Assembly: GCA_963817025.1 (NCBI GenBank)
Contig: CAWFML010000001.1
Span: 620,001-684,000, forward strand
Source of the DNA: JACMLC01 sp963817025
GTDB taxonomy: Bacteria > Acidobacteriota > Blastocatellia > Pyrinomonadales > Pyrinomonadaceae
DNA: 64,000 nt
Reading direction: 5' to 3'
How positions within the stretch are numbered: position 1 is the first letter of the stretch; each line of letters opens with the position of its first letter. The position numbers and the translations under genes were made by a program. A model generated the notes under the pieces. That model did no database searches, was not told the origin of the DNA, and was given only the letters and a program-made list of their open reading frames with translations. This document shows, one piece after another, positions 34,964 through 43,777 of this stretch.

Positions 34964-37849
34964 ATGGGTCAGTCCCAAGGAATCAACCCCGGCGCGGTCG
35001 GACGAGAGGCCGACATCCTCAAAAATCGGCTGAAGCCTAATCGTGAGCCTTACTTCAAGGCTCTGAATTTACTGCCGGAAAATACATTGTTCCAAAGAAT
35101 GACTGACGAGGTCATCAAGTTGGTATTCAGCATCCTCCCGGACGCAGGGGCTTCTTACGATGACGGAGATTTTCGGAAGAAGATCAGGAAACTGGAATCA
35201 ATGCAGATTCATTGCAGGACTTTCTACATCTACTATCCCCGGAGCCGAGAAGAGTTGTTTCAGGATGCTGCGAGCCGGATTCAGCAGGAAGTTTATAACC
35301 AAATCCTCTCTTTCTATTTAGGCCATGCGCCGTCCTCCAATAACGAACAAGAGGACGACTCAAGAATAGCCGCCGTACTTCGCAAGCTCTGGGACAAATT
35401 CTTGCAGGTTATGCCGGGCGGAAAGGCGTCGGCTCAACAGTCGCCCGCTGCTGGCCCCAACCAGTCTCCCCCGATAGCTGCTCCTGCGATCGAAGAATTT
35501 AAAGGGTTGAAAGAGCTGGTTAATAAGGAACTGCGCAAAGCTTGTCTGGCAAGCGGACTAGCTGAGACAGAAATTAAAAGCTATTGGGATGGAATTAATA
35601 ACCAACGAGTCTGGCTACGCGACAATGTCTTGGGGTGCTGGGTGCGCGCTTATCCAAGGGATGATCTCTCGTCGCAGGTTTATATCGTTGGGCGGCCTAA
35701 TCTTTATTACCGACCCTATCTTGAAAATCTGGAAGTCGAACGCGGGGAGCCGATTCATCTCGCCGCCCGTCTCAGGCTTAAGTCAGAGGGGCGCGTGAAT
35801 TCGCATGACATTAATCGTCGCAACCCCGGATACATACATATCATAGACACACGGGAGCGTTGGGACTTTACAGCCGGGTCGCTCGAACACGACCATTTCA
35901 TCATCAACCGTACCGAGCCGCAGACCATCATCATCAAGGAAGTCTCGTGGCGGCGCGGAGACGGCTGGCCGATTGAGCTTGAGCCGCCGGGCAACAGCGA
36001 TGTCGAGTTGGATGTGATGGGCTATGAATGTCCTTATCTGGATTACGTCAAGGCCGCTTCGGAAACGGGCTACGAGCCGAACATCCGCCCGCGAGGCCGT
36101 GTCCTGCCGCGCAGCGGAGGTCACCTCCGCCTCTTTTTACAGAATGGCGTGCTGGTGGATGCCATAACGAGACAGGGCATCACCGAAGACTCTGTGGCGA
36201 GCGCCATAGAAATCGAACCCGGCCAATGCTGGCTCATCGCGCAAAGCAGTCCCGGCGCAAATGAATTTCGCGCATGGCTCTGTTTTTCCGGCGGCGGAGC
36301 AAATTGGGAATGCACCGAGTTGTCGCACCGGGGGACGTATGCAACGGGCATTGCTGTGTATATCTGGAGATATAACAGGCCCAGTTCGCTGTTGCCTGAC
36401 ATCTACGTCGGCGAACTTGAATATCCCTCTGCCGCCATCAAGCCTCTTGCCATCACAGCAATCAAAGGTCACGTGCAGGCTATCGGGCGAAGAGAGCCAT
36501 TCTCCATGTCCGATAGATCCATGACCGAACTAGGACATTTAAAGCTACATTCGTGTGGGCGAGATGCGCGCACGCGCGCCCTCTACAAGTTGGAACTCTA
36601 TCCCAAGGCTGTGAGTCCCGAAGTCTTTATTATTCACCAGAACGATTATGAAGGGCCGCTCTACCTGAGATATTCGCCCAGGTCTGACGGAGAACAAACT
36701 GTCACGTATGGTGGAAGCCAGTTCACAGAAGTCTCTCTAGATGAGACTAATCTGGTGCAGTACAAAGGGGAGCCACTACAGTTATCCGGCGAAAGCATTT
36801 TGTTAATCTGCGGAACCACGACGCTGATCCTGAACACGTCGTCTTCAGTGCGTCTCGGCGCTATGCCGGAAATGAGAAAGGCGGCGGGCACTGTTGCCGA
36901 GCAGATACTTGAGCCATTAGGCTGGGCTTCGAGAGAGAATGTGGAAGTCACCTTGCGGAAAATTCCTGAATGGAAGGACGTGCAGGTCGAGCACGCCGGA
37001 GGGGACGTACAAGGCACTTACAGCCAGGGGTTCGTCTTCTTCGGGAAAGATAACGAGCGATATTTTGTTAAATGTTATAGAAGCGATCTGGAGTCCAACG
37101 AGAGTGATCGAGCGCTCGCGCAGCAGGAGGTGCTAGTATATCGAAAGTGCGAAGACCTACCAGTCGTCCCGCCGCTAGTTGCCGCGCTGCCCAGCGATGA
37201 ACTTCCGCAACTGCTTATCATGCCGAGACTGAACCCGCTGGACGTGAACGGCCTCTCCCTCCCGGAGATACTCGCCATCGGCTATACGCTGGCGGTTCTG
37301 CTGGAAAGGCTGGAGGAGTTAAACCTCGTGCATTATGACGTGCGGACAACGAAAATCGGCACGGACGATCAGGGAAGAATTAAGTTGATTGACTATAACA
37401 GCGTCTTCCCCGTGCTGAATGAGGGAGAACCGCTCCAACTCATCCATCGTTTTTTGGTGAGCACCGGATTGCCGGAGGATAAATTCCTGTCGCCGGAGCG
37501 ACGCCAGTTCCTGTCTGCCAGCGAAACCGAACGCGCTAAAATACTTCACCAAATTGGGCCGCCCTCAAGCGTCTATGCGCTGGCGAAGATGCTTCTTTCA
37601 ATCCGCAGGGGAATTAGTGGTCAAGAGTTGGCGCGGCAGTGGGATGAAGAATTGCCCGGGTCTCGACACGGTGAGTCGGTCGGGCGACTATTAGAGCGAA
37701 TGATGGCTGATACTGCCACCGAGCGACCGACGGCCCGGGAGGTGAAAGAGGAGATGAAAACTGTGCTGGTGGATTTGAGCGCAAAGTTCAAAAACCATGA
37801 GGACGTGAAGCGCACCGAAAACCTGCTCGGCTCTGCGTTGGGCCAGTGA
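34964..37849 (+). CDS. Large protein with C-terminal atypical protein kinase domain
   Basis: A 961-residue protein. ATG 34964 is chosen because GAGAGGAG lies about seven bases upstream; earlier in-frame starts overlap the preceding gene. Residues 1-200 are helical, 200-660 beta-rich and unrecognised, and 680-945 kinase-like. The kinase Lys (VKCYRSD, Lys703), an HxD loop HYDVRTTKI (Asp792) and LIDYNSVF (Asp810, in place of DFG) and a SPE motif near 845 are visible. The loop Asn that coordinates magnesium in HRDxxxxN is replaced by Lys, so activity is uncertain and it may be a pseudokinase. It lacks a membrane segment. A PP2C-type phosphatase gene follows, as expected for a kinase/phosphatase pair controlling the upstream cell-wall synthase. 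Confidence 0.75.
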   Translation: MGQSQGINPGAVGREADILKNRLKPNREPYFKALNLLPENTLFQRMTDEVIKLVFSILPDAGASYDDGDFRKKIRKLESMQIHCRTFYIYYPRSREELFQDAASRIQQEVYNQILSFYLGHAPSSNNEQEDDSRIAAVLRKLWDKFLQVMPGGKASAQQSPAAGPNQSPPIAAPAIEEFKGLKELVNKELRKACLASGLAETEIKSYWDGINNQRVWLRDNVLGCWVRAYPRDDLSSQVYIVGRPNLYYRPYLENLEVERGEPIHLAARLRLKSEGRVNSHDINRRNPGYIHIIDTRERWDFTAGSLEHDHFIINRTEPQTIIIKEVSWRRGDGWPIELEPPGNSDVELDVMGYECPYLDYVKAASETGYEPNIRPRGRVLPRSGGHLRLFLQNGVLVDAITRQGITEDSVASAIEIEPGQCWLIAQSSPGANEFRAWLCFSGGGANWECTELSHRGTYATGIAVYIWRYNRPSSLLPDIYVGELEYPSAAIKPLAITAIKGHVQAIGRREPFSMSDRSMTELGHLKLHSCGRDARTRALYKLELYPKAVSPEVFIIHQNDYEGPLYLRYSPRSDGEQTVTYGGSQFTEVSLDETNLVQYKGEPLQLSGESILLICGTTTLILNTSSSVRLGAMPEMRKAAGTVAEQILEPLGWASRENVEVTLRKIPEWKDVQVEHAGGDVQGTYSQGFVFFGKDNERYFVKCYRSDLESNESDRALAQQEVLVYRKCEDLPVVPPLVAALPSDELPQLLIMPRLNPLDVNGLSLPEILAIGYTLAVLLERLEELNLVHYDVRTTKIGTDDQGRIKLIDYNSVFPVLNEGEPLQLIHRFLVSTGLPEDKFLSPERRQFLSASETERAKILHQIGPPSSVYALAKMLLSIRRGISGQELARQWDEELPGSRHGESVGRLLERMMADTATERPTAREVKEEMKTVLVDLSAKFKNHEDVKRTENLLGSALGQ

Positions 37850-37904
37850 CAAACGGCACGCCGTTCGCCAATTTTTCAACGAATGTTCGTGGAGTGAGAG
37901 ACTC

Positions 37905-40361
37905 ATGATACATTGCGGAAAATCCGTGCCGGATGAGGTCAAGATTGCGCTGAATAAAGGGAACGAAGATTTCTTCTACGTTTCCGAGCCGAACGAGTTG
38001 CCCACGGGACAACTGTTCGTCGTCGGCGATTTCATGGCTACTACGTTCCCTGATGTCGGTGAACAAGCCGTCTTCTCCATAAAAGAAATTCTGAAGCGCA
38101 TCGCCAAACTTCCACCCAGACATCTATTGAGCCAGTTGGCTAACGATCTTGATAAGCTCATGAAAAACGCTGCGCAAGGTCGGCACAACATCGAATTCAC
38201 GCTGGCCGCCGGGGCCATCAGTGATGGGAATATGCTGCATTACCTGACGATTGGCGACTGCGGGATCAACATTTATCGAGAAGGGAGCTTGCAATTACTG
38301 AACGGCTCAAGCTGGAAGGTGCCTTTTATGGTGGTCGAAGAGAAGCACGAGGCAACTGGCGGCGGGCAGGCGATTCCGTGGCCGCCGTCGCGCACTATGA
38401 AAGTGGGACGCGGCTCGACCTTCATTCAAGCGCGTGACGTGGAAAACTTCCAACTCGAAAAGCAAGACCTCGTCCTGTTATTCTCCGACGGCATCGAACG
38501 CAATCTCAGTCCGGTTGATCGCCTGAGACTGGTTGAGGAAACGGCGAAGCTAAGTTCGGCTAATACATCAGAGAGAGATGAAGGTATCAAAGACCCGAAA
38601 TCACTGGTCACGCGTACGCTGTCTGAGGCGCAACAGCGAGGAGGCGGGGATGACTGCACGCTGGTCGTTGTGGCCGGGCCGTTCGAGCATAAGACTATGG
38701 AGGTGATAGAGCATATGCAATCTCGTCTTCATGATGATTTGCGCGACCTTCACGGGCAAATCGACAAGGCTTTCCATACTATGGAGGAGTTAAAGGCAAA
38801 CACTGCCACCCTCTCTCAAGTACGCTCTATCACAGAAGGTCTCGATCAACTGAAATCTTCGCTAAAGATTCTCAAAGATTCTGCCAACAAGCAGCATCAA
38901 AGCGTTTCGACTTCGATAGACGGTTATAAACAATTAATGGGGAGTCTTATCGCGGCAGTGGGAACGTTAAAGCTTTCAACTGCGTCATTGCCAACCTTCC
39001 CTGCTCATCTCGACGAAGTACGGAATACGCTGGCAGGCTCTCTGAGCGAGATAAGCTCTAGTCTTTTCGATCAAATTAAAAATCAGGGAGAGACATTCAA
39101 AACAGCTTTGAGTGAAATCCGCGACCGGCTTTCCGAGATGGAGAAGGCTAGTGAACCGCCAGCAGCCACCCCGACGAAAGCCACGTTCAATCAGGAAGAT
39201 TTAAGGGCCGAATTGAACAATCTTAAAGCTGGATGGGAGCAGCATCTCGGCGAGATACAGGCCAATCTTATCGAGGGTTTCAGCTCCGAAATAAAGCAAC
39301 TGCAAATCCAGCCCAAACAAGACGGTCATTCCGGCTACTCTTCCGACAAAGACCTCCCTGCCGGAGAGAACGAGGAAGAATATGTGCCTGTCAAGCTGGT
39401 TGAGGATGAGAGTCTGGCTAAAGAACTGTCGCTCTTCAAGGCCACTGTCGAGCAGCATTTGGTCAGTATTCAAGAACTGATGCAGAAAGTAGATACACGG
39501 CTGAATGAAACTCAGGAACCGGTCACCCCGACTGATAAAGAAACTTTCACGGCTGACCGCGAGACAGTGGACGAAACGGGGGACGCGGCATCTGACGGCA
39601 CGGGGGATGCCGCATTTGACGGCGACGAATTGCCTGCGGATATAGTGTCTCCCGACCCTGACGAGCAGTCGCCCGATGCTGCCGCTCCTCCTGTTGATTC
39701 ACCCATCCAATTAAGGTTGATGGCTGCTGGCAGGTGGCTGGCTAAACATAAAAAAATAATATTCAAAGTCGGCATCGGCACAATTTTAGTGGTTATCGTA
39801 GCAGGCTTAGCTGCGATAATCATCAAGTGGATGATTGGAAGTTGGAGCAGCAGCGGAGACAGACCGCAGCTAAACGCGAACCGTGATGTTAATGCTAACA
39901 ATAATACTGCTCCCGCCGGCAATAACTTTAAGATAGCGATACGGGCAGACGGAAGATCACTTTTCATTATTCGCCCGCAGAGCGGAGAGACGCGACTTAA
40001 AGCCATGCTGAATCTTGAGAGTTTCCCCGAGCGTTCAGGTGAAACCCTGATGGAATTTGAGACTGAAGAACAGCTTTTCAATCGTCTGAAAGATTGGGAA
40101 AAGTATGAGTTGATAGTCCCTGACGCTCAAGCACTGGTTAAAGGTAAGCCAGAATTGAGTGTTTACGTTGTGCAGGGCACTGATGTCAAGAATGCAGCTA
40201 CCACGGATATAAAGGGTGATGTTTGTCAATTGATTGCCGCGCAAAAGGGACTGAAGCCGGATGATATAAAGAAATACAACCCTAAAGCTGACTGTTACAG
40301 ACTGCAAGCAGGAGATGTGTTGGTCATAGGCAAAGCTCCAAGCACTAATAGGAGACGGTAA
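37905..40361 (+). CDS. Membrane PP2C-type phosphatase with LysM-like tail
   Basis: An 818-residue protein. Residues 1-265 form a PP2C-like domain with acidic metal-site residues at GNED (Asp22), VVGDFM (Asp42), IGDCG (Asp118), FSDGI (Asp195) and GGGDDCT (Asp249-250). Residues 270-560 are helical and probably coiled coil, with several repeats of spaced Leu and Gln/Glu. An acidic linker precedes one transmembrane helix near 615-640 (KHKKIIFKVGIGTILVVIVA). The outside part ends in a LysM-like segment near 745-815 (VQGTDVKNAATTD, then YRLQAGDVLVIGK). It would dephosphorylate Ser/Thr inside the cell while touching peptidoglycan outside. It sits 55 bases after the kinase-like gene. Confidence 0.82.
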   Translation: MIHCGKSVPDEVKIALNKGNEDFFYVSEPNELPTGQLFVVGDFMATTFPDVGEQAVFSIKEILKRIAKLPPRHLLSQLANDLDKLMKNAAQGRHNIEFTLAAGAISDGNMLHYLTIGDCGINIYREGSLQLLNGSSWKVPFMVVEEKHEATGGGQAIPWPPSRTMKVGRGSTFIQARDVENFQLEKQDLVLLFSDGIERNLSPVDRLRLVEETAKLSSANTSERDEGIKDPKSLVTRTLSEAQQRGGGDDCTLVVVAGPFEHKTMEVIEHMQSRLHDDLRDLHGQIDKAFHTMEELKANTATLSQVRSITEGLDQLKSSLKILKDSANKQHQSVSTSIDGYKQLMGSLIAAVGTLKLSTASLPTFPAHLDEVRNTLAGSLSEISSSLFDQIKNQGETFKTALSEIRDRLSEMEKASEPPAATPTKATFNQEDLRAELNNLKAGWEQHLGEIQANLIEGFSSEIKQLQIQPKQDGHSGYSSDKDLPAGENEEEYVPVKLVEDESLAKELSLFKATVEQHLVSIQELMQKVDTRLNETQEPVTPTDKETFTADRETVDETGDAASDGTGDAAFDGDELPADIVSPDPDEQSPDAAAPPVDSPIQLRLMAAGRWLAKHKKIIFKVGIGTILVVIVAGLAAIIIKWMIGSWSSSGDRPQLNANRDVNANNNTAPAGNNFKIAIRADGRSLFIIRPQSGETRLKAMLNLESFPERSGETLMEFETEEQLFNRLKDWEKYELIVPDAQALVKGKPELSVYVVQGTDVKNAATTDIKGDVCQLIAAQKGLKPDDIKKYNPKADCYRLQAGDVLVIGKAPSTNRRR

Positions 40362-40373
40362 CCTCCAGCGAAC

Positions 40374-40886
40374 TTGGAGCGCAGAGGAAACATATTCATC
40401 ATCGCAATGCTCATTCTATCCTTCAAGCCGTCTCAATCGGATTATCGCCGGCTGGCTGAAGAGACTTGTTTGACGCGGAGGCGTGTTGCTGCTCTCTACC
40501 TGCACGCGGCGCGCGGCGCGCCTTATCTTGCGGTCTTCCTCCTCAGTCTCATCGGCGCAATTTTTCTAGTTGTCTATGAGCGACGGGAGGCAGGGCGAGG
40601 GCTGCCTTCACCTCCCAGTTCTCAGGCTATTCCGTATATAGATGAGAGCCGAACCTTGCGTGGATACCCCCGGCGATATATTGTTCACAAGGTTAAATCG
40701 GGAGATTCCTACTACCAGCTAGCGCAGCTTTATTATGGTGACCTGCAAAACATCCTCACTCAGCCTGTCGGCAAAGATAAGCCTGCGTGGCAAGTAATTC
40801 AGGACGCAAATGCAACACCGGATCAGGCACCGTTTATCCCGCAACATATTCCTGTAATCGTTGAGCTGAAGATTCCACTGCCATGA
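40374..40886 (+). CDS. Single-pass membrane protein with LysM-like domain
   Basis: A 170-residue protein. The frame opens at TTG 40374; ATG 40407 is an alternative and neither has well-placed ribosome binding sequence. One transmembrane segment is seen near residues 50-70 (YLAVFLLSLIGAIFLVVYE). After a Pro/Ser linker a LysM-like start appears (YIVHKVKSGDSYYQLAQLYY, near 103-122), followed by ANATPDQAPFIPQH. It would display a peptidoglycan-binding domain outside the membrane. The gene follows the phosphatase by 12 bases and overlaps the next by four, so it is part of the same cassette. Its binding partner is unknown. Confidence 0.65.
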   Translation: MERRGNIFIIAMLILSFKPSQSDYRRLAEETCLTRRRVAALYLHAARGAPYLAVFLLSLIGAIFLVVYERREAGRGLPSPPSSQAIPYIDESRTLRGYPRRYIVHKVKSGDSYYQLAQLYYGDLQNILTQPVGKDKPAWQVIQDANATPDQAPFIPQHIPVIVELKIPLP

Positions 40887-41293
40887 CTACATATCTTGAA
40901 CCCATCCTTGAGCCTTGTTCGCAAAAGTTGCGGATTGGATTGCTGGTATTGATCGTGCTTACAGCCCTGATGTTCTTCCTGCTCGCCGAGAACGAAGCAG
41001 CAGAAAGGAAACCTGAGCCAACTACTAATAAATCATTATTACAAGAGCGAAATTGCTTAAGGGTTAGAGTTGAGAATCCCAATCAAAGGCTATCAAGTGA
41101 AGACTTGGCACGGATTGCGGTGAAGTATTATTGGACGGGAAGCATCAACTCGCCCGGCGAGCGAAGTGAAGCTATTTCACCGCTCCTGAATCTCAACACA
41201 AAACTTCGCTGCGGCACTTCAAATACTGTTGAGGCTGAATCTTTATGTCTAAAGAACTCTGAGATGCATATCTGTATCCCGCTAACCATGTAG
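40883..41293 (+). CDS. Small single-pass membrane protein of the cassette
   Basis: A 136-residue protein starting in an ATGA overlap with the preceding gene. One transmembrane helix lies near residues 17-35 (IGLLVLIVLTALMFFLLAE). The outside portion has four or five Cys residues (RNCLRVRV, KLRCGTSN, ESLCLKNS, HICIPL), which could form disulfides. No family is recognised. As last gene of the SEDS-PBP/kinase/phosphatase cassette it is probably a subunit or sensor of that machinery. The island-flanking hairpin lies about 150 bases downstream. Confidence 0.6.
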   Translation: MTTYLEPILEPCSQKLRIGLLVLIVLTALMFFLLAENEAAERKPEPTTNKSLLQERNCLRVRVENPNQRLSSEDLARIAVKYYWTGSINSPGERSEAISPLLNLNTKLRCGTSNTVEAESLCLKNSEMHICIPLTM

Positions 41294-41440
41294 TAACACC
41301 TTTGAGTGTAATGTTTACTGCTGAATGGGCTGGCAAAAGCAGCTTAATTTGCAAGAGGAATAAAACCATTCCTTTTTTATAATGTTAAATCTCCCACGAC
41401 GTTGGAAGAAAAATTGCCCCAGGGAATTTCATTATCTGTG

Positions 41441-41485
41441 ATTGGAAGCATAAGTTTGCCGTTTTGGCAAACTTATGCTCCCAAT
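41441..41485. repeat. Island-flanking hairpin, right copy
   Basis: ATTGGAAGCATAAGTTTGCC at 41441-41460 pairs with GGCAAACTTATGCTCCCAAT at 41466-41485 with one mismatch and a five-base loop. It shares GGAAGCATAAG(C/T)TTGCC with the hairpin at 15850-15918. It lies between the last cassette gene and the convergent beta-propeller gene, so it might also terminate transcription from both sides. Confidence 0.8.
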
Positions 41486-41550
41486 CTTGGAGATGCAGCG
41501 ACATCCGAAGAGACCCGGCAGCGAGGTTCGATTTCAACAGGTGTAGGTGT

Positions 41551-42852
41551 CTAGCGGCTGGCCTTGATGTCGTAGGCCCACAAGGTTCCGAGGTCGCGAA
41601 TGTAAAGCCTCCCGTTAGCAATCACCGGATACGCAAACGCCCCCTCCGGAAACTGCCCTACCTGTTTTTTCTTCGGCTGATTCGGCGGAGTGAATCGGCC
41701 CTTTTCCCGATACGCGTCAGGGGTCGCCTCCACCAGCGAGACCGCTCCATTGATGCCGTGAAGATATAAATGCCCATCGGCGTAGGCCACCGACGCCCAG
41801 CCGATAGTCTCGGCCTGCCATTTCACCTTCCCCGTAGTGAACTCAGCCGCGACCAGCTTTTGCCCGACTTCCGTGCCGTAAAGATATTCACCAACCAGCA
41901 CCGCTCCGCCGATGCCGTTCGGAAGCCCGCGCGCGAAGTAGACCTGCTCAGCGGCAACTCCGCCGCCTTCCGCTTTTAAACGGACGAGGCCGCCGCCGAC
42001 GCCAAGCGCGCCGCCGTACACATACCCGTCACGCCCGACTGGCGTGAAATATTGCGCTGGCCCTTTGGCCGCCTCCGCATAACGCCAGAGGAACTGCCCG
42101 GTCTTCGCATCAACTCCGACGATGCCCTTGCTCAAAAGCTGCACGTATTGTTTGCGGCCTCCTCCTTGAACGACGATTGCCGATGCATAACCCGCCGTGT
42201 CGCCGCCCGGAACCGCCGATTTCCAGACCAGCGCGCCCGTCTTTTTGTTAAGCGCCACCAACGTAGCCTGCGCGCCGCCGGGGGTCACGACAACGAGGTC
42301 GCCATCAACTAACGGAGACTCTGCATAGGCCCATGTACCCGGCTGGCCGCCGAACTCTTTACGGATGTTCTTCTGCCAACGAATCTTGCCGCTCTTGGCT
42401 TCGAGGCAGGCGAGGTCGCCGTCCGAGCCGAGCGCGTAAATGAGATTCCCGTCAACGGTCGGAGTCGAGCGGGCCTTCGCGTAAGGCGGAACCTGATCCG
42501 GGTTGCCGACGTTGCCGACGCGCGTGTTCCAGACAGGTTTTCCATCCTGTGTTGAGAGAGCCTGAACAAACTCATTGTCCATGCCACGATTGCTCATCAG
42601 GTAGATACGCGTTCCGACGACCACCGGCGTCGAATACCCGTCTCCGATGTCGTCCAGTTGCCAGAGCAGTTTCGGCCCCTCCTTCGGCCACTGTTTAAGA
42701 AGGCCGCTCTCCTTCGATATTCCGTCGCGTGCCGGGCCTCGCCACTGAGGCCAGTCGGAAGTCGAAGCAGCCATGCTGGCAGACCTCGTCAGGGACACAG
42801 CTAAGAAGCATAAACAAAGCGCTGCAACGGAAGTTAGTAATCGTGACTTCAT
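41551..42852 (-). CDS. Secreted PQQ-type beta-propeller protein
   Basis: A 433-residue exported protein. ATG 42852 is chosen because AGAAGGAGAAG lies just upstream and a signal peptide begins there (MKSRLLTSVAALCLCFLAVS); a longer frame to 42918 exists. After a WPQWRGPARDG opening, repeated blades carry the PQQ-like pattern of A.(D)..TG...W (LSTQDGKPVWNTRVG, LEAKSGKIRWQKN, LNKKTGALVWKSA, VDAKTGQFLWRYA). Such propellers occur in BamB-like and quinoprotein-like proteins; WPQWRGP proteins are common in planctomycetes and acidobacteria and their role is mostly unknown. No cofactor residues prove dehydrogenase activity. It is monocistronic and convergent with the island. Confidence 0.88.
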   Translation of the reverse strand: MKSRLLTSVAALCLCFLAVSLTRSASMAASTSDWPQWRGPARDGISKESGLLKQWPKEGPKLLWQLDDIGDGYSTPVVVGTRIYLMSNRGMDNEFVQALSTQDGKPVWNTRVGNVGNPDQVPPYAKARSTPTVDGNLIYALGSDGDLACLEAKSGKIRWQKNIRKEFGGQPGTWAYAESPLVDGDLVVVTPGGAQATLVALNKKTGALVWKSAVPGGDTAGYASAIVVQGGGRKQYVQLLSKGIVGVDAKTGQFLWRYAEAAKGPAQYFTPVGRDGYVYGGALGVGGGLVRLKAEGGGVAAEQVYFARGLPNGIGGAVLVGEYLYGTEVGQKLVAAEFTTGKVKWQAETIGWASVAYADGHLYLHGINGAVSLVEATPDAYREKGRFTPPNQPKKKQVGQFPEGAFAYPVIANGRLYIRDLGTLWAYDIKASR

Positions 42853-43671
42853 GGTCTTCTCCTTCTGACTATGAGAACTGCTTTTGGATATTCCTGCCCT
42901 TCGGAGGCTTAACGACACTTAGGCGTCCGACATGATGAACTACCTTACGTCAGACGTGACACCTAAGTTCCTGTGCGGAGTTCGGGCGTGTAATAAGCAT
43001 TTCACGTACAAGGACTAGCAAGGACTGGCTCTGAGCGCGGTGTGTCTTCTATACCGCGCTCAACACCCCGTCATGGAATTCCGTGAGGACGCCGCAAGTT
43101 GGAGAGAGGGGAGTGCGCCCGGAGCTTTTAAAGAGGGATGCTTGCCGGGCGCATTAATCGGGCCGGGAGGAGTGGGATGGTCATCGCCGGAGCATGAGGT
43201 GTAACGGCAGTAGAGGGATAGGTAAGGGTTGCACCGGGAGTGGCGGCGACTGCCGTCTGCGTAGGCGAGGAGCTTTAGTTTCAGTTTCTATCATTGTGAA
43301 TAGATGTCCGGTTGTTCTCATCGCGCGGCGCTCGCAATGGCCTCATCAACCTTCACCCGCGTCGAGACCAGCGACTACGAGCGGGAGTGTCAGGTCGGGC
43401 GGCGCTCGTTTTAAGCGCGTTGTGCTGCTCTCCTATAAATATATGCTTGTGATGCAGAAAACGTTTCACGTCCGGCGCGCGTGGAAAAAAGCCGGGAGAG
43501 CTTGAAAGAACAATTCCGGTGTCTCAAATCTTCGGGCCGCGTCATGAAACGTTTAGCTGCAAAATCGCACAATCAAGTAGAGATGTGTGAAGTAAGCATT
43601 TACCGGATTCATCAACTGGAGTTTGAAGCCGGTTCGGCTTTGCAATCGCTCTTCCGGCTTCAAGAATTTGA
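42853..43671. other. Gene-poor spacer with one hairpin
   Basis: About 820 bases without a supportable gene. A 10-bp stem (TGAGCGCGGT at 43032-43041, ACCGCGCTCA at 43053-43062) lies within it; it has no T-run after it. Short open frames at 43194-43505 and 43481-43675 have unnatural composition and are not called. The right end leads into the promoter at 43672. Confidence 0.5.
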
Positions 43672-43699
43672 TTGACTGGAAAAAGTTTTCCGGTAGAAT
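43672..43699 (+). promoter_or_regulatory. Sigma-70-type promoter with palindrome in the spacer
   Basis: TTGACT at 43672-43677 and TAGAAT at 43694-43699 are 16 bases apart, a good match to the -35/-10 consensus. The spacer holds GGAAAAAGTTTTCC (43678-43691), a 6+6 palindrome that could be an operator. The peptidase gene starts 78 bases downstream. Confidence 0.55.
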
Positions 43700-43777
43700 C
43701 GCGCTGCTTAACCGCCGGGAGATTTTTTCTTTACTTTTAGAACGCTCTTTCATCCTATCTAAACAGGAGCGCCTTCT

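Noticed and set aside
43194..43675. Short open frames in the gap before the peptidase promoter
   Set aside because: Composition is unlike protein, there is no ribosome binding site, and one runs over the -35 region of the promoter at 43672.
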